Below are positions 25,721-34,883 of a DNA stretch of 64,000 nucleotides, in pieces. The stretch covers positions 2,480,001-2,544,000 of the forward strand of contig NZ_CP031356.1 in the NCBI RefSeq assembly GCF_003355475.1, in the 5' to 3' direction. Every line of letters starts with the position of its first letter. The stretch's first letter is position 1. The stretch comes from Brachybacterium saurashtrense. GTDB lineage: Bacteria > Actinomycetota > Actinomycetes > Actinomycetales > Dermabacteraceae. The translations under genes were made by a program, and so were the position numbers. The notes below the pieces were generated by a model. The model was not told the origin of the DNA. It was given only the letters and a program-made list of their open reading frames with translations, and did no database searches.

Positions 25721-27165
25721 GCGCCGCACGGACCTCCGCCACCCCCGCCGCCTCCGGCACGCCCGGCACGCCTGCCCCCTCCGCCGCGCCCACCGGCACC
25801 GCCGCGCTGCCGCCGGAGGGCCGGGCCGCGCTGCGCGCCGGGGTGGTGGGCAACCTGGTCGACAACATCCACGTGTTCCTGCCGGTCACGGCGCTGGCAC
25901 CGGCGATGCTGGTGCTCGCCGGGCCGGGCGCGGCGGCATCCACCGGCGCGCTGATCATCATCGCGATGCTGATGGGTCGGCCCGTCGGCGGCGTGGTGTT
26001 CGGCCGCATCTCGGACCGGCTGGGCCGCACCCGCACCACCCGGATCGCGATCGGCGGCACCGCCCTGTGCGCGGCCGCGATCGCGGCGGTGCCCTCGCAC
26101 GAGGTGCTGGGCGCGGGCACGGTCGCGCTGATCCTGCTGCTGCGCTTCCTGGGCGGGATCTTCGTGGCCGGCGAGTACTCGGCCGCGATCCCGCTGGCGA
26201 TGGAGTGGTCCGCGCCGCGCCGACGCGGGCTGATGAGCGGGCTGATCCTGTCGATGGCGCCGTGGGCGCAGGCGCTGGTCGCCTTCTCCGTGGCGGTGCT
26301 GCTGGCGGTGCTGGGGCCCGAGCAGTATGCGCTGTGGGGCTGGCGGGCGCTGTTCGCGGCCGGGGCGCTGCTCTCGCTGGGCATGCTCGTGTACTACCGG
26401 CGCCAGGTCACCGATGCGCCGCTGTTCCACCGCCGCGCCGGGGCCGACGGGGACCCTGCGGCAGCCGACGGCGACGCCACAGCACCTGCCCCCGCACCCG
26501 CACCCGCACCCGCACCCGCACCAAACCTGCGCAGCCTGCTCACCGGCGCCTGGTCGCGGGCGTTCTGGCAGGTCTTCGTGATGATGACCGGCCTGTGGCT
26601 GCTCACCTACTCCACCGTGCTGCTGCTCCCGGAGCGTCTGGCCGCCGATTCGGCACTGCCCGCCCTCGCGGTGCCGGTGGTGATGGGCATCGCCTCGGTG
26701 GCGCAGGCGCTGGTGATGGCCCTGGCCGGGCACCTCTCCACGCTCACCGGGCGGCGGCGCCTGTTCCTGCTGTGGGGCGCGGCCGCGGCGGTGCTGGGCC
26801 CGGTGCTGTGGTGGAGCGCAGTCGCGGCGCCCACCGTGGCGGTCGCCGCGGCCTGCGCCGCGCTGCTGCAGGTGGTGACCGTCTCCGCCTACGGGCCGGT
26901 CTCCGCCTACCTCTCGGAGCGCTTCCCCACCGCGCTGCGCTCCACGGGCTACGGCGCGGGATACAGCCTCTCCCTGGTGCTGCCGGCGCTGTACCCGTTC
27001 TACGTGCCGGTGCTCGAACCGCTGCTGGGCCGGCACGGCACCGTGCTGACGATGGTGGTGCTCGGCGGCGTGCTGGTGATGGTGGGCGCGGCGGCCGGTC
27101 CGCGGCTGCGCCCCCGCGAGCTGGACGCCGATCTCGACGCGGTCGCGGAGGGCCACACCCGATGA
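25717..27165 (+). CDS. MFS transporter of the thiamine operon (candidate thiamine-precursor importer)
   Basis: 482 aa, about 12 helices, of the metabolite:H+ symporter type. The loop 2-3 motif GRISDRLGRTRTTR is intact, and the fifth-helix region GGIFVAGEYSAAIPLAMEW is typical of this subfamily. A cytoplasmic loop holds an (AP)n run after a Gly/Asp-rich segment. It overlaps both neighbours by ATGA junctions and is therefore co-translated with ThiD-TenA and ThiM under the TPP riboswitch. By context it should import thiamine, HMP, thiazole or a thiamine breakdown product. The sequence alone would not reveal the substrate. Confidence 0.88.
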   Translation: MSAARTSATPAASGTPGTPAPSAAPTGTAALPPEGRAALRAGVVGNLVDNIHVFLPVTALAPAMLVLAGPGAAASTGALIIIAMLMGRPVGGVVFGRISDRLGRTRTTRIAIGGTALCAAAIAAVPSHEVLGAGTVALILLLRFLGGIFVAGEYSAAIPLAMEWSAPRRRGLMSGLILSMAPWAQALVAFSVAVLLAVLGPEQYALWGWRALFAAGALLSLGMLVYYRRQVTDAPLFHRRAGADGDPAAADGDATAPAPAPAPAPAPAPNLRSLLTGAWSRAFWQVFVMMTGLWLLTYSTVLLLPERLAADSALPALAVPVVMGIASVAQALVMALAGHLSTLTGRRRLFLLWGAAAAVLGPVLWWSAVAAPTVAVAAACAALLQVVTVSAYGPVSAYLSERFPTALRSTGYGAGYSLSLVLPALYPFYVPVLEPLLGRHGTVLTMVVLGGVLVMVGAAAGPRLRPRELDADLDAVAEGHTR

Positions 27166-27974
27166 CCCCCACCACCCCGCAGGACCGCCCCTCGCCCGAT
27201 CCGGACCTCGCCGAGGTGGCACCGGTGCTGGCGGCGGTGCGCGCGCAGGCGCCGCTGGTGCACTGCCTCACCGCGACGGTGTCGATGGCGCTGGTGGCGG
27301 ACGGTCTGCTGGCCGCGGGCGCCCGCCCGATGATGACCGAGACCGCGGCGGAGGCGCCGGTGCTGACCACCGTGGCGGACGCCCTCTCGATCAACCTCGG
27401 CACCCTCAGCACCGACGGGATGGACGGCATCCCCGCCACGGTCGAGGTGGCCGTGCGCGAGGGCCGGCCCTGGGTGCTGGACCCCACCGCGGTGGGGATC
27501 GCGCCCGTGCGCACCCCGCTGGCCCGGTCCCTGCTGACGCAGCGTCCGACGGTGGTGCGCGGCAACGCCTCCGAGCTGCTGGTGCTGGCCGGCTCCGGGG
27601 CCGGGGGGCGCGGCGCCGACGCGACCGACCCGGCCGAGGCCGCCGCGGACGCGGCCCGTGCCGTGGCCGCGCGCACCGGCGGGGCGGTCGCCGTCTCCGG
27701 GGCGGTGGACGTGGTGTGCGATGCGCGGCGCAGCCGACGGGTGGACCGCGGTGCGGCGCTGCTGACGCGCGTGACCGGCACGGGCTGCCTGCTGGGGGCG
27801 CTCACCGCGGCGTGCACCGCCGTGTGCGAGGACCCCGTCGAGGCGGCGCTCGCGGCCACGGTGTGGCTGGACGTGGCCGGGGAGCTCGCCGCCGGGCGCG
27901 CGGCCGGGCCGGGCAGCTTCCGCATGCACCTGCTGGACGCGCTCGACGAGGTGGGACGAGAGGTGGAGCGATGA
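27162..27974 (+). CDS. thiM: Hydroxyethylthiazole kinase (ThiM)
   Basis: 270 aa. Phosphorylates the thiazole alcohol so that ThiE can join it to HMP-PP. Family features: substrate region PLVHCLTATVSMALVADGLLA (usually N-x-V near here, mildly diverged), DPTAVG, RGNASELLVLAG, and the catalytic GTGC motif in VTGTGCLLGA. ATGA overlaps on both sides. The gene supports thiazole salvage, matching the HMP-salvage role of the first gene. Confidence 0.95.
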   Translation: MTPTTPQDRPSPDPDLAEVAPVLAAVRAQAPLVHCLTATVSMALVADGLLAAGARPMMTETAAEAPVLTTVADALSINLGTLSTDGMDGIPATVEVAVREGRPWVLDPTAVGIAPVRTPLARSLLTQRPTVVRGNASELLVLAGSGAGGRGADATDPAEAAADAARAVAARTGGAVAVSGAVDVVCDARRSRRVDRGAALLTRVTGTGCLLGALTAACTAVCEDPVEAALAATVWLDVAGELAAGRAAGPGSFRMHLLDALDEVGREVER

Positions 27975-28630
27975 CCGCACGACGAGACGACCTGGATCTG
28001 CGCTGCTACCTGGTCACCTCCGGCACCTCGCGCCGCACGGTCGAGGTCGCCGCGGCCGCCGCCGCGGCCGGCGCGGGGGTGGTGCAGGTGCGGGCGAAGG
28101 ACGCCTCCACCGCCGCGCTGCTGGAGCTGGTGCTCGCCGTCGCCGACGCGGTGGAGCGGGCGCGGCCCGCCACCACAGTCCTGGTGGACGACCGGGCCGA
28201 CGTCGCCGCCGCGGCCCGGGCCCGCGGCGCGGCCGTGCACGGCGTCCACCTCGGCCAGGACGACCTGCCCGTCGCCGACGCCCGCGCCCTGCTGGGCGAG
28301 GACGCGCTGATCGGCCTCACCACCGGCACCGCGGAGCTGGTGCGCGCGGCCGCGCCGCTGACGCCCCTGCTCGACTACCTGGGCGCCGGGCCGTTCCGCC
28401 TCACCCCCACCAAGGACTCCGGCCGGCCGCCGCTGGGCGCGGAGGGGTACCGGGAGCTGACCGCCGCGACCACGCTGCCGATCGTCGCGATCGGGGACGT
28501 CACCCCGGCGGACGTCCCGGGCCTCGCCGCCGCGGGCGTGGCCGGGGTCGCGCTGGTGCGCGCGGTGATGGACGCCGCGGATCCCGCCGGCGTGGTGCGG
28601 GAGGTGCTGGACGGGGTCGGCGAGCGCTGA
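27971..28630 (+). CDS. thiE: Thiamine-phosphate synthase (ThiE)
   Basis: 219 aa TIM barrel that couples HMP-PP with thiazole phosphate to form thiamine phosphate. Recognisable: VVQVRAKD, LVDDRADVA, VHLGQDDLP, IGLTTGTAEL, and the phosphate-binding YLGAGPFRLTPTK with GIAxVRAV-like VALVRAVMD near the end. Last gene of the operon. It is convergent with the hydrolase gene, with only 12 nt between stops, so termination probably overlaps the neighbour. Confidence 0.96.
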   Translation: MTARRDDLDLRCYLVTSGTSRRTVEVAAAAAAAGAGVVQVRAKDASTAALLELVLAVADAVERARPATTVLVDDRADVAAAARARGAAVHGVHLGQDDLPVADARALLGEDALIGLTTGTAELVRAAAPLTPLLDYLGAGPFRLTPTKDSGRPPLGAEGYRELTAATTLPIVAIGDVTPADVPGLAAAGVAGVALVRAVMDAADPAGVVREVLDGVGER

Positions 28631-28642
28631 CGCCCTCCCAGG

Positions 28643-29401
28643 TCAGGGCCGCAGGTACGGATCCGCCCAAGCGCTGATGATGCGGGCGGCGCGATCGGCC
28701 TGCCCCTCGGCGGTGAGGAAGTGATCGGCGCCCTCGAGGGCGATGAAGCTGCGCGGGTGCAGGGCGGCGCGGAAGATCTCGGCGGCGTCGTCCACGTCCA
28801 CCGTGCTGTCGGTGGGCGAGTGCATCACCAGCAGCGGTCGGCCCATCGTGCGCACCCGGGCGATCAGCTCGGCGCCGCGCACGTCCTCCACGAAGTCCCG
28901 CTTCAGCGTGAGCTCCCGGCCGCCGATCGGCCACGAGGCGGTGCCGTCCTCCAGCACGCGGTCCACCACGGAGTCGTAGTGGCGCTCGATGTTCGCCGGC
29001 TCCGACGGGGCGCCGATCGTCACCACCGCGGTGACGCTCGGGATCCGCCGGGCGGCGACGATCGCGGCCGCGCCGCCCCAGGAGTGGCCGATGAGCAGCT
29101 GCGGCGGGGTGCCGCGCTCGGCGAGGGCCTCCGCGGCGCGCACGGTGTCCTCCACCTTCACGGTGAAGGAGCCGTCGCCCCATTCGCCGTCCGAGTCGCC
29201 GAGGCCCAGGCAGTCGAAGCGCAGCATGCCGATGCCCTCCGCGGCGAGTCCGCGGGCGATCCGGAACGTGGCCGGGGAGTCCTTGCCCAGGGTGAAGCCG
29301 TGCACGATCAGGCCCCATCCGCGGGTGGGGCCCTCGGTGGTCTCGAGCACGCCCGCGAGCTCGGGCCCGCGGGAGCTGGCGAATCGCACGGCGTCGGTCA
29401 T
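28643..29401 (-). CDS. Alpha/beta hydrolase
   Basis: 252 aa. The catalytic triad is visible: nucleophile Ser in IGHSWGGAAA, Asp in SPTDSTVDVD, His in GADHFLT. The oxyanion segment is VHGFTLGKDS. It resembles the small serine hydrolases annotated as OsmC-associated or acylamino-type esterases; the substrate is unknown. ATG 29399-29401 is chosen over the GTG three codons upstream because GAGGTG then lies 7 nt away. It stands alone between the thi operon and the hpa cluster. Confidence 0.85.
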   Translation of the reverse strand: MTDAVRFASSRGPELAGVLETTEGPTRGWGLIVHGFTLGKDSPATFRIARGLAAEGIGMLRFDCLGLGDSDGEWGDGSFTVKVEDTVRAAEALAERGTPPQLLIGHSWGGAAAIVAARRIPSVTAVVTIGAPSEPANIERHYDSVVDRVLEDGTASWPIGGRELTLKRDFVEDVRGAELIARVRTMGRPLLVMHSPTDSTVDVDDAAEIFRAALHPRSFIALEGADHFLTAEGQADRAARIISAWADPYLRP

Positions 29402-29515
29402 GGCGGGCACCTCGTCATCGTCCGTCGGCGTCGTCGTCCTTCGGCCGGCGGGACGCCGCCGGGCGGGGACCCCTGCACGCTAGCACCGCCCGATGCGCGG
29501 GGCGTCGGGCGCCGG

Positions 29516-29557
29516 GTGCCGCGGGCCGGGTGTCCGGTGCCGCGGGCCGGGTGTCCG
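29516..29557. repeat. 21-bp tandem repeat
   Basis: Two adjacent copies of a 21-bp unit beginning GTGCCGCGGGCC and ending GGGTGTCCG, followed by a partial copy. Non-coding, between the hydrolase gene and the hpa operon terminator. Confidence 0.7.
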
Positions 29558-29585
29558 GGGCCGCGGGCCGCGGACTCAACTGCCT

Positions 29586-29624
29586 GCTGACGAACCACCG
29601 ACCGGCGATTCGTGGTTCGTCAGC
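29586..29624 (-). terminator. Hairpin terminator of the hpaG-hpaI operon
   Basis: Perfect 13-bp inverted repeat (GCTGACGAACCAC and its complement) around a 13-nt loop, 40 nt past the hpaI stop. There is no U-tract, as is frequent in actinobacteria. It could alternatively be a protein-binding site. Confidence 0.6.
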
Positions 29625-29663
29625 CGGCTGTTGTGCGGCCGGCGGCTCCGGCAGCGGCGCGAG

Positions 29664-30479
29664 TCAGTAGGAGGCGCGCCCGGACTCGTCGGCCGCGGTC
29701 GTCCACTCGGCGGCGAGGCGCTCGCTGCCGCGGGCGAGCAGCGCGACGTCGGCCCCCACCAGCAGGAAGTCCACGCCGTCGGCGACGTAGCCGCGGGCCA
29801 CGGCGGGGTCGAAGGCGTTGACGCCCACGGGCACCCCGGCCGCCCGGGCGGCCGCGATCGCGCGGCGCACCGCCGCGACCACGTCGGGGTGCGACTGCCG
29901 GCCCAGCAGCCCCATGGAGGCGGCGAGGTCGGAGGGGCCCACGAAGATCCCGTCGAGCCCGTCCACCGCGAGGATCTCCTCGATGTTCTCCACCGCCTCG
30001 GCGGTCTCGATCTGCACCACCAGGGACACGTGCGAGGCGGCGTCGGCGAGGTAGCCCTCCACCCGGTTCCAGCGGGCGGAGCGGGCCAGGGCCGAGCCCA
30101 CGCCGCGGCGGCCGCGGGGCGGGTAGTGCACGGCCTCGACCATCTGCTGCGCCTGCGCGGCGGTGGAGACCATCGGCACCAGCAGGTTCTGGGCGCCGAG
30201 GTCCAGCACCTGCTTGATGGTGACGGTGTCCCCGACGGGGACGCGCACCATCGGGGTGATCGGGTAGGCCGCGATCGCCTGCAGCTGGGCGAGCACGGAC
30301 TCGAGGCTCACCGGCGAGTGCTCCATGTCGATCAGCAGCCAGTCCAGCCCGGAGCCGGCCGCGATCTCCGCGACCAGGGGGCTGCCGGTGCACAGCCACA
30401 TCCCGGCCAGCGGGCGTCGGGACTCCCCCGCGGCGGCGTCGAGCTGCGCGCGGAAGGTGGGTGTCAGACGAAACGGCAT
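29664..30479 (-). CDS. hpaI: 4-hydroxy-2-oxoheptanedioate aldolase (HpaI, class II)
   Basis: 271 aa HpcH/HpaI TIM barrel. Splits 4-hydroxy-2-oxoheptane-1,7-dioate into pyruvate and succinate semialdehyde. Seen: GMWLCTGSP, LLIDMEHSP, metal-ligand Glu in VQIETAEAV and Asp in FVGPSDLAASMG, all family marks. ATG 30477-30479 lies inside the 3' end of hpaH (16-nt overlap). It is the last gene of the minus-strand operon. The product, succinate semialdehyde, is the substrate of the dehydrogenase encoded at the far end of the divergent operon. Confidence 0.93.
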   Translation of the reverse strand: MPFRLTPTFRAQLDAAAGESRRPLAGMWLCTGSPLVAEIAAGSGLDWLLIDMEHSPVSLESVLAQLQAIAAYPITPMVRVPVGDTVTIKQVLDLGAQNLLVPMVSTAAQAQQMVEAVHYPPRGRRGVGSALARSARWNRVEGYLADAASHVSLVVQIETAEAVENIEEILAVDGLDGIFVGPSDLAASMGLLGRQSHPDVVAAVRRAIAAARAAGVPVGVNAFDPAVARGYVADGVDFLLVGADVALLARGSERLAAEWTTAADESGRASY

Positions 30480-31252
30480 GTGATGGTCCCCAGGTCTCCG
30501 TAGTCGGCCAGCACGGTGTCTCCCCGCTCGATCCACACCGGGCGGGTGAAGGAGCCGGCGAGGATGATCTCCCCGGCCTCGAGGCGCTCGCCGTGCTGGG
30601 CGAGCTTGTTCGCCAGCCACGCCACGCCCCGGGCGGGATGGCCCAGCACCCCGGCCGCGACGCCCGTCTCCTCGATGGTCTCGTTGCGGTGCAGCAGCGC
30701 CGCGACCCAGCGCAGGTCCACGTCCTCGGGCCGCACCGGGCTGCCGCCCAGCACCATCGCGCCGTAGGCGGCGTTGTCCGCGATGGTGTCCACGATGGTG
30801 CGGCCCTCGAGCTCCACGTGCGCATCCAGCACCTCGAGCGCGGGCACCACGTACTCGGTGGCGCGCAGCACGTCCAGCAGCGTGCAGTCCGGGCCCTCCA
30901 GCGGCTCCTTCAGCACGAACGCGAGCTCCACCTCGATCCGCACGTTCGTGAAGCGGTCGAACTCCAGCACCGCGCCGGAGTCCACCACGGTGTCCGCGAA
31001 CATCACGCCGTAGTCCGGTTCGGTGATCCCGGTGGCGGCCTGCATCGCCTTCGAGGTGAGGCCGATCTTGCGACCCGCCAGGCGCCGACCGCGGGCCAGC
31101 TCGCGATTCCGCCAGCGGCCCTGGATCGCATAGGAGTCCTCCACCGTCACCTCGGGGTGACGGGCCGTGATCCGCGGGATCAGGGTGCGGGTGCGGCCGG
31201 CCTCGGCGAGCTCGTCGGCGAGCGCGTCGAGGGTCTGCTCGTCCAGTGCCAT
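30464..31252 (-). CDS. hpaH: 2-oxo-hept-4-ene-1,7-dioate hydratase (HpaH)
   Basis: 262 aa, of the 2-keto-4-pentenoate hydratase family within the FAH superfamily. Adds water to the dienoate produced after decarboxylation and isomerisation, giving the HpaI substrate. Characteristic: [37 protein letters not shown] 31250-31252 has a strong GAGGAGGGGG 6 nt upstream. It lies 14 nt after hpaD and overlaps hpaI, so it is part of the same operon. Confidence 0.93.
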   Translation of the reverse strand: MALDEQTLDALADELAEAGRTRTLIPRITARHPEVTVEDSYAIQGRWRNRELARGRRLAGRKIGLTSKAMQAATGITEPDYGVMFADTVVDSGAVLEFDRFTNVRIEVELAFVLKEPLEGPDCTLLDVLRATEYVVPALEVLDAHVELEGRTIVDTIADNAAYGAMVLGGSPVRPEDVDLRWVAALLHRNETIEETGVAAGVLGHPARGVAWLANKLAQHGERLEAGEIILAGSFTRPVWIERGDTVLADYGDLGTITCRFV

Positions 31253-31266
31253 CGTGGTCCCCCTCC

Positions 31267-32424
31267 TCAGAGCTGGTGGCCCAGCTTGTACTCGCCCTGC
31301 TTCCACTCGGGCATCTGCTCCTCCTCGCCCTTGCGGGTGTAGGAGAAGCCGTCCGCGCCGATGGTCTGCGCCATCTCCGAGTCGTCGGTGCGGGCAATCA
31401 GCGGCCGCGGGTTCCCGTCGAGGTCCAGCACGGTGGAGGCGTCGGTGTACCAGGAGGGGACCACCGGGGTGCCCCACCAGTCGCGGCGCTGGTTGTCGTG
31501 CACGTCCCAGGTGACCACCGGGTTGTCCGGGTCGCCGGTCCAGTAGTCCTGGGTGTAGATCTCCACCCGGTGCCCGTCGGGGTCGCGGAGGTAGAGGTAG
31601 AAGGCGTTGGAGACGCCGTGGCGGCCGGGGCCGCGCTCGATGTGGTCGCTCATCCGCAGCGCGCCGAGCTTGTCGCAGATCGCGAGGATGTTGTGCTTCT
31701 CGTGGGTGGCGAAGGCGACGTGGTGCATGCGGGGCCCGTCGCCGCCGGTCATGGCGGTGTCGTGCACGGTGGGCTTGCGGCGCATCCAGGCGGCGTAGGT
31801 GGAGCCTGCCTGGTCCTGGATGTCCTCGGTGACGCGGAAGCCGAGGTCCTCCATGTGCCGCACCGCCCGCGGCACGTCCGGGGTGACCTGGTTGAAGTGG
31901 TCCAGGCGCACCAGTGTGCCCGGGATCTGCAGGTGGTAGTGCCAGGCGAGGCGCTCCACGTGCTCCACCTCGTAGAAGAACTCCAGCGGGAAGCCCAGCG
32001 GGTCCTGCACCCGCACCGTGTCCCCGAGGCCGCGCACGAAGCCCTCGGCGCGGCGCTCCACGCGGCAGCCCAGCTCCTCGTAGAACGCGACGGCGACGTC
32101 GAGCTCCTCAGGTGAGCGCACCCGGTAGGAGAAGGCGGCGACGGCCGCGATCTCGCCCTGGCGCAGCACCAGGTTGTGGTGGATGAACTCCTCGAAGCTG
32201 CGCAGGTAGACGGTGTTCTCGTCCTCCTCGGTGACCACCAGGCCCAGCACGTCCACGTAGAAGTTCCGGGAGGCGGCGAGGTCGGTGACCACCAGCTCCA
32301 TCGAGGCGCAGCGCAGGATGTCCGGCGGCGGGGAGGAGGGGGTGGGGATGGGGTGCGCGGCGGCGATCGGGGATCCGGCGGTGACGACCGGCTCGGGGGC
32401 GTCGGGGGTGAGCGGGGTGGTCAT
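31267..32424 (-). CDS. hpaD: Homoprotocatechuate 2,3-dioxygenase (HpaD, vicinal oxygen chelate type)
   Basis: 385 aa. Extradiol ring cleavage of 3,4-dihydroxyphenylacetate to 5-carboxymethyl-2-hydroxymuconate semialdehyde. It belongs to the type I, two-module VOC family like the Brevibacterium fuscum Fe(II) and Arthrobacter globiformis Mn(II) enzymes, not the E. coli type. Metal ligands appear as His in RLDHFNQVTPD, His in MHHVAFATHE and Glu in HRVEIYTQDYW; the second-shell SNAFYLYLRDPDGH is also present. The first ~35 residues are a disordered Pro/Ala-rich extension. Fe versus Mn cannot be read from the sequence. Confidence 0.95.
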   Translation of the reverse strand: MTTPLTPDAPEPVVTAGSPIAAAHPIPTPSSPPPDILRCASMELVVTDLAASRNFYVDVLGLVVTEEDENTVYLRSFEEFIHHNLVLRQGEIAAVAAFSYRVRSPEELDVAVAFYEELGCRVERRAEGFVRGLGDTVRVQDPLGFPLEFFYEVEHVERLAWHYHLQIPGTLVRLDHFNQVTPDVPRAVRHMEDLGFRVTEDIQDQAGSTYAAWMRRKPTVHDTAMTGGDGPRMHHVAFATHEKHNILAICDKLGALRMSDHIERGPGRHGVSNAFYLYLRDPDGHRVEIYTQDYWTGDPDNPVVTWDVHDNQRRDWWGTPVVPSWYTDASTVLDLDGNPRPLIARTDDSEMAQTIGADGFSYTRKGEEEQMPEWKQGEYKLGHQL

Positions 32425-32467
32425 GATGGCGTCCTTGCCTCTCGGGGTGGTCGGTGGGGGCGGGGCG

Positions 32468-33976
32468 TCAGGCCTTGCCGAAGACGGGGTTGTGCACCTC
32501 GCCGAGGTTGATGTGCACGGCCTGCTGCTCGGTGTAGAAGTCGATGGAGCGGTAGCCGCCCTCGTGGCCGAGGCCCGAGGCCTTCACCCCGCCGAAGGGG
32601 GTGCGCAGGTCGCGCACGTTGTTCGAGTTCAGCCACACCATCCCGGCCTCGACGTTCTGCGCGACGTTGTGTGCGCGCTTGAGGTCGTTGGTCCAGATGT
32701 AGGCGGCCAGCCCGTACTTGGTGTTGTTCGCCAGCTCCAGCGCCTCCTCCTCGGTGTCGAAGGGGGTGATCGCCACCACCGGCCCGAAGATCTCCTCCTG
32801 GAAGATGCGGGCGTCCGGGGAGACGTCGGCGAACACCGTGGGGCGCACGAAGTTGCCCTCGGGGAACTGCTCGGGGCGTGCGCCGCCGGCGGTCAGGCGC
32901 GCCTCCTGCTTCCCGATCTCGACGTAGCTCATCACCTTCTCGTAGTGCTCGGGGTGCACGATCGCGCCCACCTCGGTGGCGGGGTCCTCGGGCAGGCCCA
33001 CGAACACGCGGTCGGCCTGGGCGGAGTAGCGCTCCACGAACTCGTCGTAGATCTCGCGCTGCACGAGGATGCGGGAGCCGGCGGTGCAGCGCTCGCCGTT
33101 GAGGGAGAACACCCCGAAGATCGTCGCGTCGATCGCGGCGTCCAGATCCGCGTCGGCGAACACCACGGCCGGCGACTTCCCGCCCAGCTCCATGGACAGT
33201 CCCTTCAGCCAGGGTGCGGCGTTGGCGAAGATCAGCTGCCCGGTGCGGGACTCGCCTGTGAAGGAGATCAGCGGGACGTCCGGGTGCTTGACCAGCGAGT
33301 CGCCGGCGAAGCCCTCCTCGCCGTAGCCGTGCACGATGTTGACCACGCCGGCCGGCACCCCGGCCTCCTCGAAGATGCCCGGCCACAGCGAGGCGCTCAG
33401 CGGCGTGAACTCCGCGGGCTTGAGCACCACGGTGTTGCCGGTCGCGATCGCGGGCGCGAGCTTCCACGACTCCAGCATGAACGGCGTGTTCCAGGGCGTG
33501 ATCAGGCCCGCCACGCCGATCGGCGTGCGGTGGACGTAGTTGGCCTGACGGCCGGGGACCTGGAAGGCGTCGTCGTGCTGGGCGACGATCAGATCGGCGA
33601 AGAAGCGGAAGTTCTCCGCGGCGCGGCGGGCCTGGCCCAGCGCCTGCGTGATCGGCAGCCCGGTGTCGAAGCACTCCAGCTCGGCCAGCTCCTGGCCGCG
33701 GGACTCGACCACGTCGGCGACGCGGTGCAGGATCCGGGAGCGCTCGCGCGGCAGCATCGTCGGCCACGGACCGCTGGTGAAGGCCTCCTTCGCCGCGGCG
33801 ACGGCGGCGTCGACGTCGGCCTTCTTGCCGGAGGCGGCCCGGAGGTAGGGCTGGTTGGAGACGGGGTCGAGCACCTCGAAGGTGTCGCCGTCGAGGGAGC
33901 CGACGTGCGCGCCGCCGATGTAGTGCTGGATCCGGTCGGGAAGGGTCGCGGGCCGGGTGGCGGTGGGGGTGACCAT
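32468..33976 (-). CDS. hpaE: 5-carboxymethyl-2-hydroxymuconate semialdehyde dehydrogenase (HpaE)
   Basis: 502 aa NAD-dependent aldehyde dehydrogenase. Catalytic Cys in NGERCTAGSR, general base Glu in MELGGKSPAVV, cofactor-binding TPWNTPF and SFTGESRTG. Oxidises the HpaD product to the dicarboxylic acid. ATG 33974-33976 follows AAGGAG. It is separated from the GntR gene by 163 nt of GC-rich repeats and precedes hpaD by 43 nt. Confidence 0.93.
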   Translation of the reverse strand: MVTPTATRPATLPDRIQHYIGGAHVGSLDGDTFEVLDPVSNQPYLRAASGKKADVDAAVAAAKEAFTSGPWPTMLPRERSRILHRVADVVESRGQELAELECFDTGLPITQALGQARRAAENFRFFADLIVAQHDDAFQVPGRQANYVHRTPIGVAGLITPWNTPFMLESWKLAPAIATGNTVVLKPAEFTPLSASLWPGIFEEAGVPAGVVNIVHGYGEEGFAGDSLVKHPDVPLISFTGESRTGQLIFANAAPWLKGLSMELGGKSPAVVFADADLDAAIDATIFGVFSLNGERCTAGSRILVQREIYDEFVERYSAQADRVFVGLPEDPATEVGAIVHPEHYEKVMSYVEIGKQEARLTAGGARPEQFPEGNFVRPTVFADVSPDARIFQEEIFGPVVAITPFDTEEEALELANNTKYGLAAYIWTNDLKRAHNVAQNVEAGMVWLNSNNVRDLRTPFGGVKASGLGHEGGYRSIDFYTEQQAVHINLGEVHNPVFGKA

Positions 33977-34005
33977 GATGCTCCTTGCGCGGTGTGCGGG
34001 TGGAT

Positions 34006-34110
34006 GGGCCGACGAGGCGGCCGGATGGGTAGGGCCGACGGGGCGGCCTGGCGGGTGGGGCCGACGGGCTGGGCCGGCGCGGGGTGCGGGTGGTGGGCCG
34101 ACGGGGGCGG
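34006..34110. repeat. Degenerate ~26-bp GC-rich repeats between gntR and hpaE
   Basis: At least three copies of a unit starting GGGCCGACGRGGCGGCC, two of them adjacent at 34006-34057. They lie in a 163-nt non-coding gap with no visible promoter. They may attenuate read-through into hpaE or simply be a decaying minisatellite. Confidence 0.55.
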
Positions 34111-34139
34111 CCGGGCGTCGGTGCCCGGACCGGGCGGAC

Positions 34140-34883
34140 TCAGGAGCCCGGCTCCCCCAGGTCGAGGTAGGCGGACAGGGTGCGGCCGCGGTGCATGCGG
34201 CAGGCGGTCTCGACCTCCTCCGGCGAGGCGCCGGCATCGAGGAGGTCGAGGATGTGCTCGTGCTCCCGCACGGATTCCGGGGCGCGGCCGGGCACGAAGG
34301 CGAAGGTGGAGTCCCTCAGGTGCCCCAGCCGCGTCCACTCCGCCTCGGTGAGGTCCACCAGGCGCTGGTTGGGGCAGGCGCGGTAGAGGATCGCGTGGAA
34401 CCGCTCGTTCATCGCGGTGAAGATGTGGGCGTCGAAGTCCTCCAGGCTGCGGCGCATCACCTCGTTGAGGTCCCGGGCGCGGCGCAGATCCTCTGCGGTG
34501 AGGTGGGCGGCGCCGCGGCTGATCGCCGCGGATTCCAGCACGGCCAAGGCGTCCATCGCCTCCTCGTAGCCGGTGCGGTCGATCATGCCCACGCGGGCGC
34601 CGATGTTCCGCTCGAACACCACCAGGCCCTCGGCCTCGAGGCGGCGCACCGCCTCCCGCACCGGGACCACGCTCATCCCCAGCTCCTTGCCGATGCTGGA
34701 GAGCACCAGGCGGTAGCCCGGCGTGAACTCGCGGCGCAGGATCCGCTCGCGCAGCCACTCGTAGGCGCGCTGCGACTTGCTCACCGTCACGGGCTCCTCG
34801 AGGGGCTCCGCGGCGGGCTTCTCCGTGGGCTCCGCGGCGGGGTTCTCGGCGGAGCCGTCGGTGCTCACTGTGCGCGTCGCCAT
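34140..34883 (-). CDS. GntR/FadR-family (FCD domain) regulator of the hpa cluster
   Basis: 247 aa. A disordered ~35-residue lead is followed by a winged HTH (~38-105: QRAYEWLRERILRREFTPGY, GMSVVPVREAVRRLEAEGL) and a helical FCD effector domain with metal-binding His residues in NERFHAIL and REHEHILDLL. Such regulators usually repress aromatic-acid operons and are released by a pathway acid. ATG 34881-34883 lies 19 nt inside hpaG; an alternative GTG at 34866-34868 would make a GTGA overlap. Its likely target is the CGTATACG palindrome between the divergent hpa promoters. Confidence 0.88.
   Translation of the reverse strand: MATRTVSTDGSAENPAAEPTEKPAAEPLEEPVTVSKSQRAYEWLRERILRREFTPGYRLVLSSIGKELGMSVVPVREAVRRLEAEGLVVFERNIGARVGMIDRTGYEEAMDALAVLESAAISRGAAHLTAEDLRRARDLNEVMRRSLEDFDAHIFTAMNERFHAILYRACPNQRLVDLTEAEWTRLGHLRDSTFAFVPGRAPESVREHEHILDLLDAGASPEEVETACRMHRGRTLSAYLDLGEPGS

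Noticed and set aside
34866-34868. GTG as the start of the GntR gene (GTGA overlap with hpaG)
   Set aside because: There is no Shine-Dalgarno before it, while GGAGCGG precedes the ATG at 34883; kept only as an alternative.
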